From NCBI GenBank assembly GCA_963835855.1, contig CAWIHA010000018.1:1-64000 (forward strand): 64,000 nt of DNA, written 5' to 3'. The DNA is from CAWIHA01 sp963835855. GTDB taxonomy: Bacteria > Acidobacteriota > Terriglobia > Bryobacterales > Bryobacteraceae. The notes beneath the pieces are model-generated. The model worked only from the letters and a program-made list of their open reading frames with translations, was not told the origin of the DNA and made no database searches. This document shows, piece by piece, positions 9,925-17,494 of this stretch. The position numbers and the translations under genes are program-made. Position 1 is the first letter of the stretch, and each line of letters opens with the position of its first letter.

Positions 9925-11274
9925 CTACTGGATGAACTGGCGAATGGCGCCCATGGCCTCGGCCAGATTCACACGGGCCACGTTGTACGCAACGAGCGCG
10001 GAGATGCGGTTGTCGCGCGCGCGTTCGAGGCGCGTTTGCGCGTCGACCGGCTCAAGGCTGGTGGCAACTCCGGCCGCATAACGCCGTTGCGCCTGCGCGA
10101 CCTCGCGCTCGGCCTGTACCAAACCCTCCTCGGCAACCGTCACCTGCTCCGCGGACGAATGCAGCGAATCGAGCGCCAGGCGGATCTCGAGTTCGACCTG
10201 CTGGCACAGGTCCGCCGTGCGGATCTCCTCCTGCCGCAGTTGCGAAGTACTCTCCGTGCGGCGTGCATCGCGGCGGCCACCATCGAACAGTGGCAGGCGC
10301 AGGGTAACACCGTACGTCCGCGTCGCCAAGGAGTTGCTCACCGCGGTTCCAGTCGCGCCATAATCCGCGAAACCCGCAAGCGAGGGCAGCCGCTCGAATT
10401 TCGTGGCGCTGTAGCTCAGCCGCGCGTTCTGCTCGCGCCTTTGCTGGGCCTTGTAATCGGACCGCGATTCGAGCGCGCGTTTAATCGCGTCCCCGGCCGT
10501 GACTTCCTCAGCCGGCTCGTACGCAAGCTTTCCGGTGAGCTCGATGCCACTCTCCAGCTTCAGCCCGATCGCACGGAGCAGTTGTAGATTCGCCTGGCGG
10601 CGCTCGTTCTCGGCGATGAGCAGCCGTTGTTTCTCATCCGCAAGCTGCACTTGGGCGCGCGTAACGTCGATGGCAATACCCGTACCGGCGTTCTTTCGGT
10701 CTTCAGACAGCTTCGCGTTCGCCTGCGCAAGCTCGACGTTCGCCTCAGCCGCCTCAACGTGTGCCTGCGCTGCGAGCGCGTTCAGGTAAAGCGTCGCCAC
10801 CTGCGCCGAGATCTGGTCGTGCGCGCTGTCGCTATCGGCTTCGGCGGCGCGCACGCCCACCCGCGCGGCCTGGAAACGGCGTATCGAGCTGAAATCGAAA
10901 ACGGTCTGGCTGGCGGTGACGCGCGCATCGAAAACGCCGAACGGCCCAACCAGCGTGGGAAAGACGAAGCCGGGGATCGGGATGTTCAGATTGAGGCCAA
11001 ACGTCGCCAGGTTGCGTGTCTGGTCCTCTTCTGTAACGTAAGAATCGAAATTGGGCAGCAGCGCTGCGCGCGCCTCCGCCGAACGCGCCTCGGCCTGGCG
11101 GGTGAATTCCTGCGCTAGTTGAATGCGCGTGTTGCCTTCCGGGGCGAGCGCGATCTCCACCGCTTGCTTCAGGCTCAGCCGCAAGGGATGGCTTCCCTGC
11201 AGCAAACCCGGCGTCTGCGCGCCGGCGAGCATTGGCAAGAGCGCGAGCACAAACGCCCTTATTTTTTGCTGCAT
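9925..11274 (-). CDS. TolC family outer membrane efflux protein
   Basis: A 449-residue OEP/TolC-like protein with a signal sequence (MQQKIRAFVLALLPMLAGAQ) and two long alpha-helical coiled-coil repeats, each with the family pattern A-x-x-A-N-x-x-L-A-x-x-N (for example EAAEANVELAQANAKLSEDRKN) and the C-terminal version ending in YNVARVNLAEAMG. The open frame reaches 11454, but the ATG at 11274 is preceded by AAAGGAGAACC and gives a proper signal peptide. It overlaps the 3' end of tetR by 16 bases. It would form the outer membrane tunnel of the tripartite exporter. Confidence 0.92.
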   Translation of the reverse strand: MQQKIRAFVLALLPMLAGAQTPGLLQGSHPLRLSLKQAVEIALAPEGNTRIQLAQEFTRQAEARSAEARAALLPNFDSYVTEEDQTRNLATFGLNLNIPIPGFVFPTLVGPFGVFDARVTASQTVFDFSSIRRFQAARVGVRAAEADSDSAHDQISAQVATLYLNALAAQAHVEAAEANVELAQANAKLSEDRKNAGTGIAIDVTRAQVQLADEKQRLLIAENERRQANLQLLRAIGLKLESGIELTGKLAYEPAEEVTAGDAIKRALESRSDYKAQQRREQNARLSYSATKFERLPSLAGFADYGATGTAVSNSLATRTYGVTLRLPLFDGGRRDARRTESTSQLRQEEIRTADLCQQVELEIRLALDSLHSSAEQVTVAEEGLVQAEREVAQAQRRYAAGVATSLEPVDAQTRLERARDNRISALVAYNVARVNLAEAMGAIRQFIQ

Positions 11275-11945
11275 GCGGGTTCTCCTTTGGGCGCCGCCAC
11301 GGGCGCGCGAAAGCCGGCTACGGCGAAGGCAATCAGGCGTTCCAGCATGCCGTCCATGTCGTTGGGGTCGCACAGGCCATCGGAGATGACCTGAATATGA
11401 TCGAGACGAGCCATCGTGTGCGCCATCGCGCCGATCAGAAACTGGAAGCGCCAAAACAGCTCGACATCGGGAAGGCCAGGTAACGCGCGCCGGAACGCCA
11501 CCACGAATCGCGCCTTCACCTCGCCGAACTGCTCGTGAACCATGCGGGCGAACAGGTCGCCAGGCTCGGCGTAAACCCGTCCGATGAGGCGGGCGAAGTT
11601 GCGGCCCTCCTCTCGAAGATCGGCGACCATTCGGACCGGGGGCTCGAGCAGGGCCCGTAGCACTCCCTCCAGCGGCAGCGGCCCGCCGCCGGTCTCTGCC
11701 TCGATGGCATCGAGCATCTCGAGGCGCCGTTGGTTGAGCGGCCTGAAGCGGCGGGAAAAGACGGCTTGGATGAGCGCGTCTTTCGATTGGAAGTAGTAAT
11801 TCACGGCCGCCAGGTTGGCGCCGGCATCGGTCGTGATGGCACGCAACGATGTCTCGGCGAATCCGTGTACAGCAAAAAGATGCTCCGCGGCATCGAGAAT
11901 ACGATCTCTGGTGGTCACAGACATCGTTTTATCAACGACTTGCAT
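11259..11945 (-). CDS. TetR/AcrR family transcriptional regulator
   Basis: A protein of 228 residues (221 if it starts at the ATG at 11924). The N-terminal TetR DNA-binding domain is clear: TRDRILDAAEHLFAVHGFAETSLRAI followed by the helix-turn-helix segment AGANLAAVNYYFQSKDALI. The C-terminal half is a ligand-binding helical bundle ending in a basic tail. As first gene of the efflux operon it is the likely repressor. Three CGTATG elements in and next to its promoter suit negative autoregulation relieved by an exported compound. Neither possible start has a strong Shine-Dalgarno sequence. Confidence 0.92.
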   Translation of the reverse strand: MQVVDKTMSVTTRDRILDAAEHLFAVHGFAETSLRAITTDAGANLAAVNYYFQSKDALIQAVFSRRFRPLNQRRLEMLDAIEAETGGGPLPLEGVLRALLEPPVRMVADLREEGRNFARLIGRVYAEPGDLFARMVHEQFGEVKARFVVAFRRALPGLPDVELFWRFQFLIGAMAHTMARLDHIQVISDGLCDPNDMDGMLERLIAFAVAGFRAPVAAPKGEPACSKK

Positions 11946-11961
11946 ACATAGTATCGCTGCA

Positions 11962-12022
11962 GCATACGTTCGCTTTAAGCATTCGTATGATTCAATTATA
12001 CGTATGAATCAGACTCTGTCAA
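11962..12022 (-). promoter_or_regulatory. sigma70 promoter and repeat operator of the efflux operon
   Basis: On the minus strand a consensus TTGACA (12022-12017) is separated by 16 bases from a consensus TATAAT (12000-11995). CGTATG occurs at 11984-11989 and 12001-12006 in direct orientation and as its complement CATACG at 11963-11968, so copies sit just upstream of, between and downstream of the promoter elements. ATACGTAT at 11998-12005 is itself palindromic. Repeats overlapping a perfect promoter directly upstream of tetR are the expected arrangement for TetR autorepression. Confidence 0.75.
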
Positions 12023-12289
12023 GAGGAGATTACCGTAATGCGTCAGAGTGAAGAGTTCGGCCAAGAGGGCGGAACGCGGGCGAGGGTGCCCACCCAAGCC
12101 GGCCGCTTGTCATGGCGGCGCGGGCTTAGTCACGGATCGGCGGTTCTTTCCATCCGTCGGCGCTGTGGGCGTTGCCGAGCGGAGTTTTGCCGATATAGTT
12201 CACAATCTTGCATCCCCGGATTGTCCCACGCCGCCTCCGACCAGTCCTGGTGACCCACTATAAACCCGGAATTCCCCGATTCCGGAACG
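12023..12289. other. Region between the efflux promoter and the ALG10-like gene, no confident gene
   Basis: A plus-strand ATG at 12038 has a good AGGAG (12023-12027) ahead of it and an open frame to 12253, but the encoded 71 residues look like noncoding translation (Arg/Ser/Cys-rich, no pattern). It may be a decayed gene or chance. No RNA gene or repeat was recognised. Confidence 0.4.
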
Positions 12290-12318
12290 TTGCGCTCGGC
12301 CCGCTGACAAAATACAAT
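12290..12318 (+). promoter_or_regulatory. Possible sigma70 promoter of the ALG10-like gene
   Basis: TTGCGC (12290-12295), a 17-base spacer and TACAAT (12313-12318) on the plus strand, about 100 bases before the ATG at 12420. The match is moderate and unsupported by other data. Confidence 0.4.
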
Positions 12319-12419
12319 AACAGGCGCATCCGAAGCAGTTCTGGAGGTCTCACATATCGCGACATCGCAAGTCCGCCCGAAAGTCCAAAACTGCAGGCGC
12401 GCTGAAACGGGGGCCTGCA

Positions 12420-13820
12420 ATGCCGAAGGACATGCAACCTCCTGGCGCGCAAAAGCCGCCTGGACAGCAATCAACAAAATCATGCAACGACGAGCAACCG
12501 GAAATGCAGGCAACCGCCCAACGCAGCCTTGTCGAGCAACCCGAAACGCTGGCAACCTCTGAACGGCGCCAGCTCATCAGATATTCATTTATCTATCTCA
12601 TTGTTGTTGTCTGCTATTTATTCTACAAAACCAGAAGTCCGGACTGGGACGAACTTTATTACATGGATTTCATCTACGCCATCAAAAAACTAATCCTGCA
12701 GCACAAGTTCGCGTCAATCCTGGGGCTCTATCATACGGCGAAGTTTTCCGGCATCACCTCGTTACCGGGATACTATGTACTTGTTGCAATCTTGGCCCTG
12801 CTGTTTCCATCCGACCAGTCCATGAGGCTGGTCAATGTTACCTTCCTTTTTGTTCTGGTAGTTGTTTTCTCCAAAATACAGGAGAGCCTTTTCGGCAAAG
12901 ATGACTTTCTCAAACAGTTGTCGTTCGTATTCTTCCCGGTCACTTTTACGCTGTCGCTCCTCATATATACAGACTACGCGGCATTGTTTTTTGTCATGAT
13001 TTCCTTCTATTTCGAGCTTCAAAGGAGGTATCCACTCGCCGCGCTGTCACTAGTGCTGGGCTTCCTGGTGAGGCAGAGCATCGCGCCGTGGATCGTTCTC
13101 ATTCCGCTGATCTGCCATTCCGTTCAAGAGCCCTCCTCTTCGACCAGAGGGATGCTGAGTATCCTCAGTGCCTCGGAACTGAAGAAAAGGTGGCTTCACC
13201 TGCTCAGCCTGCTGGCTTTCTTGGCGTTTGTGATGATCAACGGCGGCGTTGCCATGGGAGACAAGGCGGCGCAAGCAACGGGGAAATTCTCCATCGGAAA
13301 TATTTTTGTCTTTTACTTGTTCTCATGCATCTTCTTTCTGCCCGGCGCGATCGCGAATATCAGAAAACACGTTCGGGGCCTGCTGAACAGCGCGACAGCG
13401 ATTCTTGCATTACTAGCCGTTTTCATTTTGTTCCTGTTCTTGTACAAGCCGCCCGTTCACTCGTACAACATTTGGCTCCAGCACAGGGGCACATTTTTTA
13501 TCAGAAACAATATCGTCCATTGGACCATGAACAATACCTCGCTTAAGGTCGCCGCCTTCCTCTGCGCGGTAATTGGTTTCCTGGAGCTCAACAGGACCTT
13601 GCGAAAGGACGTTGCCTCGATCCTGACAGTCGCGGCCGCCATCTCGCTGGCGCCCTTTAATGTAATCGATATCCGATACGGGGTGATTCCATTCGCGTTT
13701 TACGTCATTCTGCGAAACGAGCAGGATGCCAAGCTGTGGAAGATTCAGACCATCTGGCTGCTCCTGATCAGCATGACCTGGCTATGGGGCGTGAGAATGG
13801 AGCTGTTTACGCCATTCTGA
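12420..13820 (+). CDS. Multi-pass membrane protein, ALG10/DIE2-like glucosyltransferase candidate
   Basis: A 466-residue protein: a polar, Pro/Gln-rich N-terminus (about 1-50), then around ten membrane segments. Three short stretches resemble the eukaryotic ALG10/DIE2 alpha-1,2-glucosyltransferase (a GT-C enzyme using dolichyl-phosphate glucose). An acidic first loop WDELYYMDFIYAIKK leads to GITSLPGYYVL (ALG10: ITTPPGLYFL). PPVHSYNIWLQHRGTFFI matches the spacing of the HP-LLADNRHYTFYIW block, and IDIRYGVIPFAF matches the late RY--PF block. The resemblance comes from memory of the family and is weak. A general GT-C or unknown membrane protein is the alternative. The coding sequence is visibly more AT-rich than its neighbours, suggesting horizontal transfer. 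Confidence 0.6.
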   Translation: MPKDMQPPGAQKPPGQQSTKSCNDEQPEMQATAQRSLVEQPETLATSERRQLIRYSFIYLIVVVCYLFYKTRSPDWDELYYMDFIYAIKKLILQHKFASILGLYHTAKFSGITSLPGYYVLVAILALLFPSDQSMRLVNVTFLFVLVVVFSKIQESLFGKDDFLKQLSFVFFPVTFTLSLLIYTDYAALFFVMISFYFELQRRYPLAALSLVLGFLVRQSIAPWIVLIPLICHSVQEPSSSTRGMLSILSASELKKRWLHLLSLLAFLAFVMINGGVAMGDKAAQATGKFSIGNIFVFYLFSCIFFLPGAIANIRKHVRGLLNSATAILALLAVFILFLFLYKPPVHSYNIWLQHRGTFFIRNNIVHWTMNNTSLKVAAFLCAVIGFLELNRTLRKDVASILTVAAAISLAPFNVIDIRYGVIPFAFYVILRNEQDAKLWKIQTIWLLLISMTWLWGVRMELFTPF

Positions 13821-13853
13821 GCGGCAGGGAGTTCTCTTCCAGACCTGATCCCA

Positions 13854-15005
13854 CTAGAACTTTTTCAGTTCGTTGACCAGCGCCTTCAGGCCGCGCGTGC
13901 GGTAGAGATCCGCCAGGCGCTGCTCCTCGGGCGAAGGCGCCAGGGCCGCGCGCATTCGCGGGGCGGCGAGTGAGGCGCGGTTCGGAATCCAGATCGTGCC
14001 ATCGGTGAATTCCACCTGGCTTACGAAGCCGGTCATGCTGTCGATCGAGACCGGCTGGCCGGTTTGCTGCGTAAACCGCAACCACGCGTTCTCGAAGACC
14101 TCGCTCTTGGCGCCTGGCGCGAGCTTCACGCCCGCTTCCGTCACCGGCACCGAACCGGCCAGAAACTCGCGGCCCTCGTGATCCTTAATGATCCACCCAA
14201 TCTCGAAGTAGCGGATCGCACGCCCGGAGCGATTCATGACTTGCACGTGCGGGCTGCTCGTTTCGTTGCCGACTACTTGTGCCAAGCCTCCGATCGGATC
14301 GAGCGGCGCACCGGGAATCTGGAGGAATGCGAGCTGGCATTGCCGCCCAGCCAGGGTCATGGCTACCGCACGTCCACGGCGAACGACCTGCACGTCAAGC
14401 TGCGGATGGTTGGCCAGCCGCGCCAGCGTATCGAGAATCTCGGACCTCAGCCCCTCGCGGCCTTTCGCCTCCAGCACGGATTTGAAATAGCGGCGGTCGC
14501 GGCGGGCTTCCAGTTCCCAAACCGTCATCGAGCGCTGGGAGTCCAGCCGGTCGGGGCCATAGAACGAGAGATCGTCGAACAAGACGCCATCGAGCGAGAC
14601 CTCAGCCAGAGGCCCGCCTCCGGTCATGAGCGGGCGCAACAGCCGCAGATCGATGCGCAGCGGAAAGGTTTCACCAGGCCGCACATCCAGGCTTGGCACG
14701 GCCACGGAAGCCTTTCCCCCGGGCGCGAGCTCCTGCGCCTGTACCAGCAGCGTAACGCCGCGGATGCGCCGGTGGCTCGAATTCCGCAGCGTCAGCGCCG
14801 TGTGCAGGTCGAGCACTAGGGCGCCGCCGCGCGCATCCGTCCGCGATTCGCCCAGGTCGGCGGAGAGCAGCGTGATCGGCGAGTCCTTCGGGAAGTTGAT
14901 CTTCAGCGACGATGCCGGTTTCGAAGGAGCAGACGCGCCTTCTTGCGCCCACGCGGCCAAAAGGCCGCCAACCAGAAATACGGCCCACCTATTGCAGGTA
15001 GACAT
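13854..15005 (-). CDS. Unknown secreted protein downstream of ECF sigma/anti-sigma genes
   Basis: A 383-residue protein with a signal sequence (RWAVFLVGGLLAAWAQEGASA). No family recognised. It is beta-rich, with segments such as GALVLDLHTALTLRNSSHRRIRG and RAIRYFEIGWIIKDHEG that look like immunoglobulin-like or FxLYD-type strands about conserved N and W residues, and the C-terminal region ends in a helical YRTRGLKALVNELKKF. Its first 17 bases overlap the anti-sigma gene, so it belongs to the same transcript and may be a target or sensor of that system. It converges on the ALG10-like gene 33 bases away. Confidence 0.75.
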   Translation of the reverse strand: MSTCNRWAVFLVGGLLAAWAQEGASAPSKPASSLKINFPKDSPITLLSADLGESRTDARGGALVLDLHTALTLRNSSHRRIRGVTLLVQAQELAPGGKASVAVPSLDVRPGETFPLRIDLRLLRPLMTGGGPLAEVSLDGVLFDDLSFYGPDRLDSQRSMTVWELEARRDRRYFKSVLEAKGREGLRSEILDTLARLANHPQLDVQVVRRGRAVAMTLAGRQCQLAFLQIPGAPLDPIGGLAQVVGNETSSPHVQVMNRSGRAIRYFEIGWIIKDHEGREFLAGSVPVTEAGVKLAPGAKSEVFENAWLRFTQQTGQPVSIDSMTGFVSQVEFTDGTIWIPNRASLAAPRMRAALAPSPEEQRLADLYRTRGLKALVNELKKF

Positions 15006-15576
15006 GGCTGATCATCACCTGGCCGGTGTCGGAATCCACGTAGCGCGCACGCACGGCATCCTGGCCGCTCACCGAGGAAACCACGGTTCCCGCGCGCAGG
15101 TGCAGCAACGCGAAGCCGTGGCCATCCTTTTCGACGCCGATGCTCGTGGAGCTTGCCTGGAGCACCGCCCCGCCCGGCGGGGCGGCCACGCTCGATGCGG
15201 TCTGGATTGGGACGAGCGGCGGATGCACACTCTGGAGCACCCAACAGACAATGACGAGCAGGAGCACCGGAAGCGCCAGGGCAGGCATCCGCCAGCGCAC
15301 ATGCACGCGCTCATGCGCGGGGGCGTCCACGATCCGCCCGGCGGCGAGCCCGAGGCGGATATTGGCTTTCATCTCCGCCGCCAGCGCGCCCCAATCGCTG
15401 CCAACCGGCGTTTCGTCCTCTCGCGTCCGCAGAAACTCGCGCGCGCTACGGAACTCTTCCACCTGCTGGCTGCAGCGGCCGCAGCGGCGCACGTGTCCGG
15501 CAATGCGGAAACGCGCCCACGGCCCGAGCTCTTTTCCGGCGTGAAGCGCAAGCATGGATTCGGCGGGATGCGTCAC
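14989..15576 (-). CDS. Anti-sigma factor with zinc-finger (zf-HC2) domain
   Basis: A 195-residue protein. The N-terminal domain has the HxxxCxxC pattern (H28, C32, C35) of zinc-binding anti-sigma domains, one membrane segment follows at about 99-115, and an extracytoplasmic C-terminal domain of about 80 residues completes it. It overlaps the upstream sigma gene by four bases and the downstream gene by 17. By family analogy it holds the ECF sigma factor at the membrane until a signal releases it. Confidence 0.85.
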   Translation of the reverse strand: MTHPAESMLALHAGKELGPWARFRIAGHVRRCGRCSQQVEEFRSAREFLRTREDETPVGSDWGALAAEMKANIRLGLAAGRIVDAPAHERVHVRWRMPALALPVLLLVIVCWVLQSVHPPLVPIQTASSVAAPPGGAVLQASSTSIGVEKDGHGFALLHLRAGTVVSSVSGQDAVRARYVDSDTGQVMISHVYLQ

Positions 15577-16136
15577 GACTTCCTCCTACTCAGGTAGCGG
15601 CGAAACTTGACCCTGGCGTTTGCGATGTGAGAGCGCACGGTTGCCTTGGAGCAGTTCAAATGACGAGCGACTTCTTCAGCGGGCAGGTCCTCAACGTCGC
15701 GTAGTATCAGCGCAGCGCGCTCGCGTGCAGTCAGTACCAGCAAGCCCTCTTCCAGCACCGCTTCCCGCTCGGCCCGCAGGAGAAGCTGCTCGGGGCTGTC
15801 GGCGGCCGGCGTCCGGATTGGCTCGGCTAGTCCGTCGAGCTCGCAGAACGTAACCCGGCCGTGCCGCCGCAAGAAATCGATCGCGGCATTCGTGGCAATA
15901 CGGGACAGCCACTGCTCGGCCTTTCCCGGATCCTTGAGCTGATCCTGGCGCTGCAGCGCCTTGATGAAGACTTCCTGAGTGAGATCCTGGGCATCCGCGA
16001 CGTTGCCCAGCATGCGGTAAATCAGCAGGAAAATCCGGCGCAGATTCCCGGCAATAAACCGGTTCTGCCGTTCTAGAGAATCCTCTAGGACAGGCTCGAC
16101 GGCTTCGTTCATAAGCGGCAATGCGGCCGTGACCAT
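15573..16136 (-). CDS. ECF-type RNA polymerase sigma-70 factor
   Basis: 187 residues with region 2 (RIFLLIYRMLGNVADAQDL then TQEVFIKAL and WLSRIATNAAIDFLRR) and region 4 (LTARERAALILRDVEDLPAE, then the HTH VARHLNCSKATVRSHIANAR). Length and domain order are typical of RpoE-like ECF factors without region 3. It is first in a three-gene overlapping unit with its anti-sigma factor and an unknown secreted protein. It starts at the ATG at 16136. I could not identify an ECF-type autoregulatory promoter upstream. Confidence 0.93.
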   Translation of the reverse strand: MVTAALPLMNEAVEPVLEDSLERQNRFIAGNLRRIFLLIYRMLGNVADAQDLTQEVFIKALQRQDQLKDPGKAEQWLSRIATNAAIDFLRRHGRVTFCELDGLAEPIRTPAADSPEQLLLRAEREAVLEEGLLVLTARERAALILRDVEDLPAEEVARHLNCSKATVRSHIANARVKFRRYLSRRKS

Positions 16137-16206
16137 GCGCCTATAACTGCTTGACGAGCAAGTGCGATAGAACGTGGAAGTTTACTGGGCGCTATTCTGA
16201 TTGTAT

Positions 16207-16452
16207 ATGAGGCCAGTAGGGGTGGTCGGGATCGGCAAGACCCATTCGGAGCGTTTCCGGACCGGAACCTGCGCGCGCTGGCGGCGGAAGCCGGGCGTAA
16301 GTGCTTGGAATACGCGCACATAAGTCCCTCTCAGGTGGAAGCGTTCTATCGGGCAACTTCGCCGGTCCCTCCTTCGCGGGCTAAAACCACCCGGCGCCTT
16401 ACGTGGCGGCGGCCATGGATGTGACGGGGGTGCCCGCGGAAAGCTCCCAGTG
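16207..16452 (+). pseudogene. Decayed 5' fragment of a thiolase (acetyl-CoA acetyltransferase-like) gene
   Basis: Read across frames, the plus strand gives RPVGVVGIGKTHSERFR, then LRALAAEAGRKCLEYAHIS and SQVEAFY, then GNFAGPSFAG, an in-frame stop, and NHPAPYVAAAMDVTGVPAESS. That is the order of the first 80 or so residues of thiolase-family proteins (VGIGMT--GR ... LAAEAGREALEDA ... VDAVYVGNFAGGSF-GQ). At least two frameshifts and one stop (TAA about 16381) break it, and nothing recognisable of the catalytic C-terminal part follows. It sits divergently upstream of the ECF sigma gene. Too short and broken to be functional. Confidence 0.75.
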
Positions 16453-16588
16453 ACGGTTACGCCAGCTCATATGGGCATCTGATGGAGGCAGTGGAGAGAA
16501 TACGCAACTCGTTGGCGACGGCGTAGCTTGCAGCCGGCGCCCTCACGAGCACCGGCCACAATCCACGAGTTTTCTTCGCACCTGATGG

Positions 16589-16825
16589 TCAGACCGGCTG
16601 GTGCTGATGCCGGTACCGATCCATGATTTCTTGCATCTGGTCCTTCAGCCGGAGCTTCACTTTCTTAAGGCGGGTTTCTTCAACCTGCTCTTCCGGTGTC
16701 AGATAAGGCCGAGAGGAAAGAGCTTCCAGTTTCTTTTTGTATTCGCAGTGCTGGGCGGCCAGACGGCGAAACTCCTCGTCGGTTTCCATCAGGTGCGACT
16801 TCAGCTCTTCCGGAGTTAGTTGCAT
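16589..16825 (-). CDS. YdcH/DUF465 family small protein
   Basis: 78 residues, highly charged and predicted as a helical hairpin: LTPEELKSHLMETDEEFRRL, an A-x-x-H-x-x-Y-K-K segment, then LTPEEQVEETRLKKVKLRLKDQM and a basic end. This matches the DUF465/YdcH pattern of paired helices with L-x-x-x-D/H-x-x-L and KK-L-x-x-K-D. The open frame extends to 16990, but the ATG at 16825 has a strong GGAGGAA seven bases upstream. Function of the family is unknown. Confidence 0.8.
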   Translation of the reverse strand: MQLTPEELKSHLMETDEEFRRLAAQHCEYKKKLEALSSRPYLTPEEQVEETRLKKVKLRLKDQMQEIMDRYRHQHQPV

Positions 16826-16964
16826 AGGCGAATTCCTCCAGTGTGACGCTTCCCACGCCGAGTCAGTGATTTGGGTTTGTAACGCTCGGTAGGTGAATTC
16901 GAAAGAATTCATTGAACCAGAATCTCGGGCGGGGGACCTACGAGCCCGCCCAACAATTGTGACA

Positions 16965-17494
16965 TTAGCACGATCGCCGCCGCATGACAACCGCGGTCTC
17001 GCCGTTGTCCTGATAATAGCCGGTGCGGCGGGCGACCTCCTCGAATCCGAGCTTGGCGTAGAGACGGCGGGCCGGCCGGTTCGATTCGCGGACTTCGAGA
17101 AACCAGGTTACGCACGAGCGGCTGAGCAGGTCAGCCATGAGCCGGCTCGCGATGCCGCACCTCCGCAGCTCCCGATCGACCACCAGGCTCAGGATTTCCG
17201 ACTCCCGCTCTCCGAGAGTCCGCGTGACGATGAAACCGGCCACTCGGCCGTCGACTCCGCTACGCGACAGGCATATGCCAGATAGCTGTGCGCATCCCAG
17301 AGCACCGCTTCGGGAGCGGCCTTCTGGATGCGATCGAGGTCCGCGATGTCTTGCTCGCCCGCCGGACGGATGAGGAGCGGCGCGGTCCGCAGCGGCAAGT
17401 GGAAGAGCCCGCGTTCCGAGCGATCTTTGCCCAGCAGGCGGAATACGGCGGCTTTAACGGACCCTTTCAAGCATTGCGCCGCGGGCCGCATCAC
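16965..17494 (-). pseudogene. RimI-like GNAT N-acetyltransferase gene with one frameshift
   Basis: The upstream frame encodes LLIRPAGEQDIADLDRIQKA and LWDAHSYLAYACRVA, the GNAT N-terminal half. The other frame continues with DGRVAGFIVTRTLG, ESEILSLVVDRELRRCGIASRLM (acetyl-CoA loop R/QxxGxG/A) and FLEVRESNRPARRLYAKLGFEE, a classic RimI C-terminus. Restoring one base in the G-run at about 17257 makes a continuous protein (ACRVAGVDGRVAGF). The start is GTG at 17494 (or ATG at 17491), overlapping the stop of the TPR gene by four bases. RimI enzymes acetylate ribosomal protein bS18; other targets are possible here. Possibly an assembly error. Confidence 0.8.

Noticed and set aside
12038..12253. 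71-codon plus-strand ORF with a good AGGAG
   Set aside because: Encoded sequence has no coding character after about ten codons and no plausible promoter; not listed as a gene.
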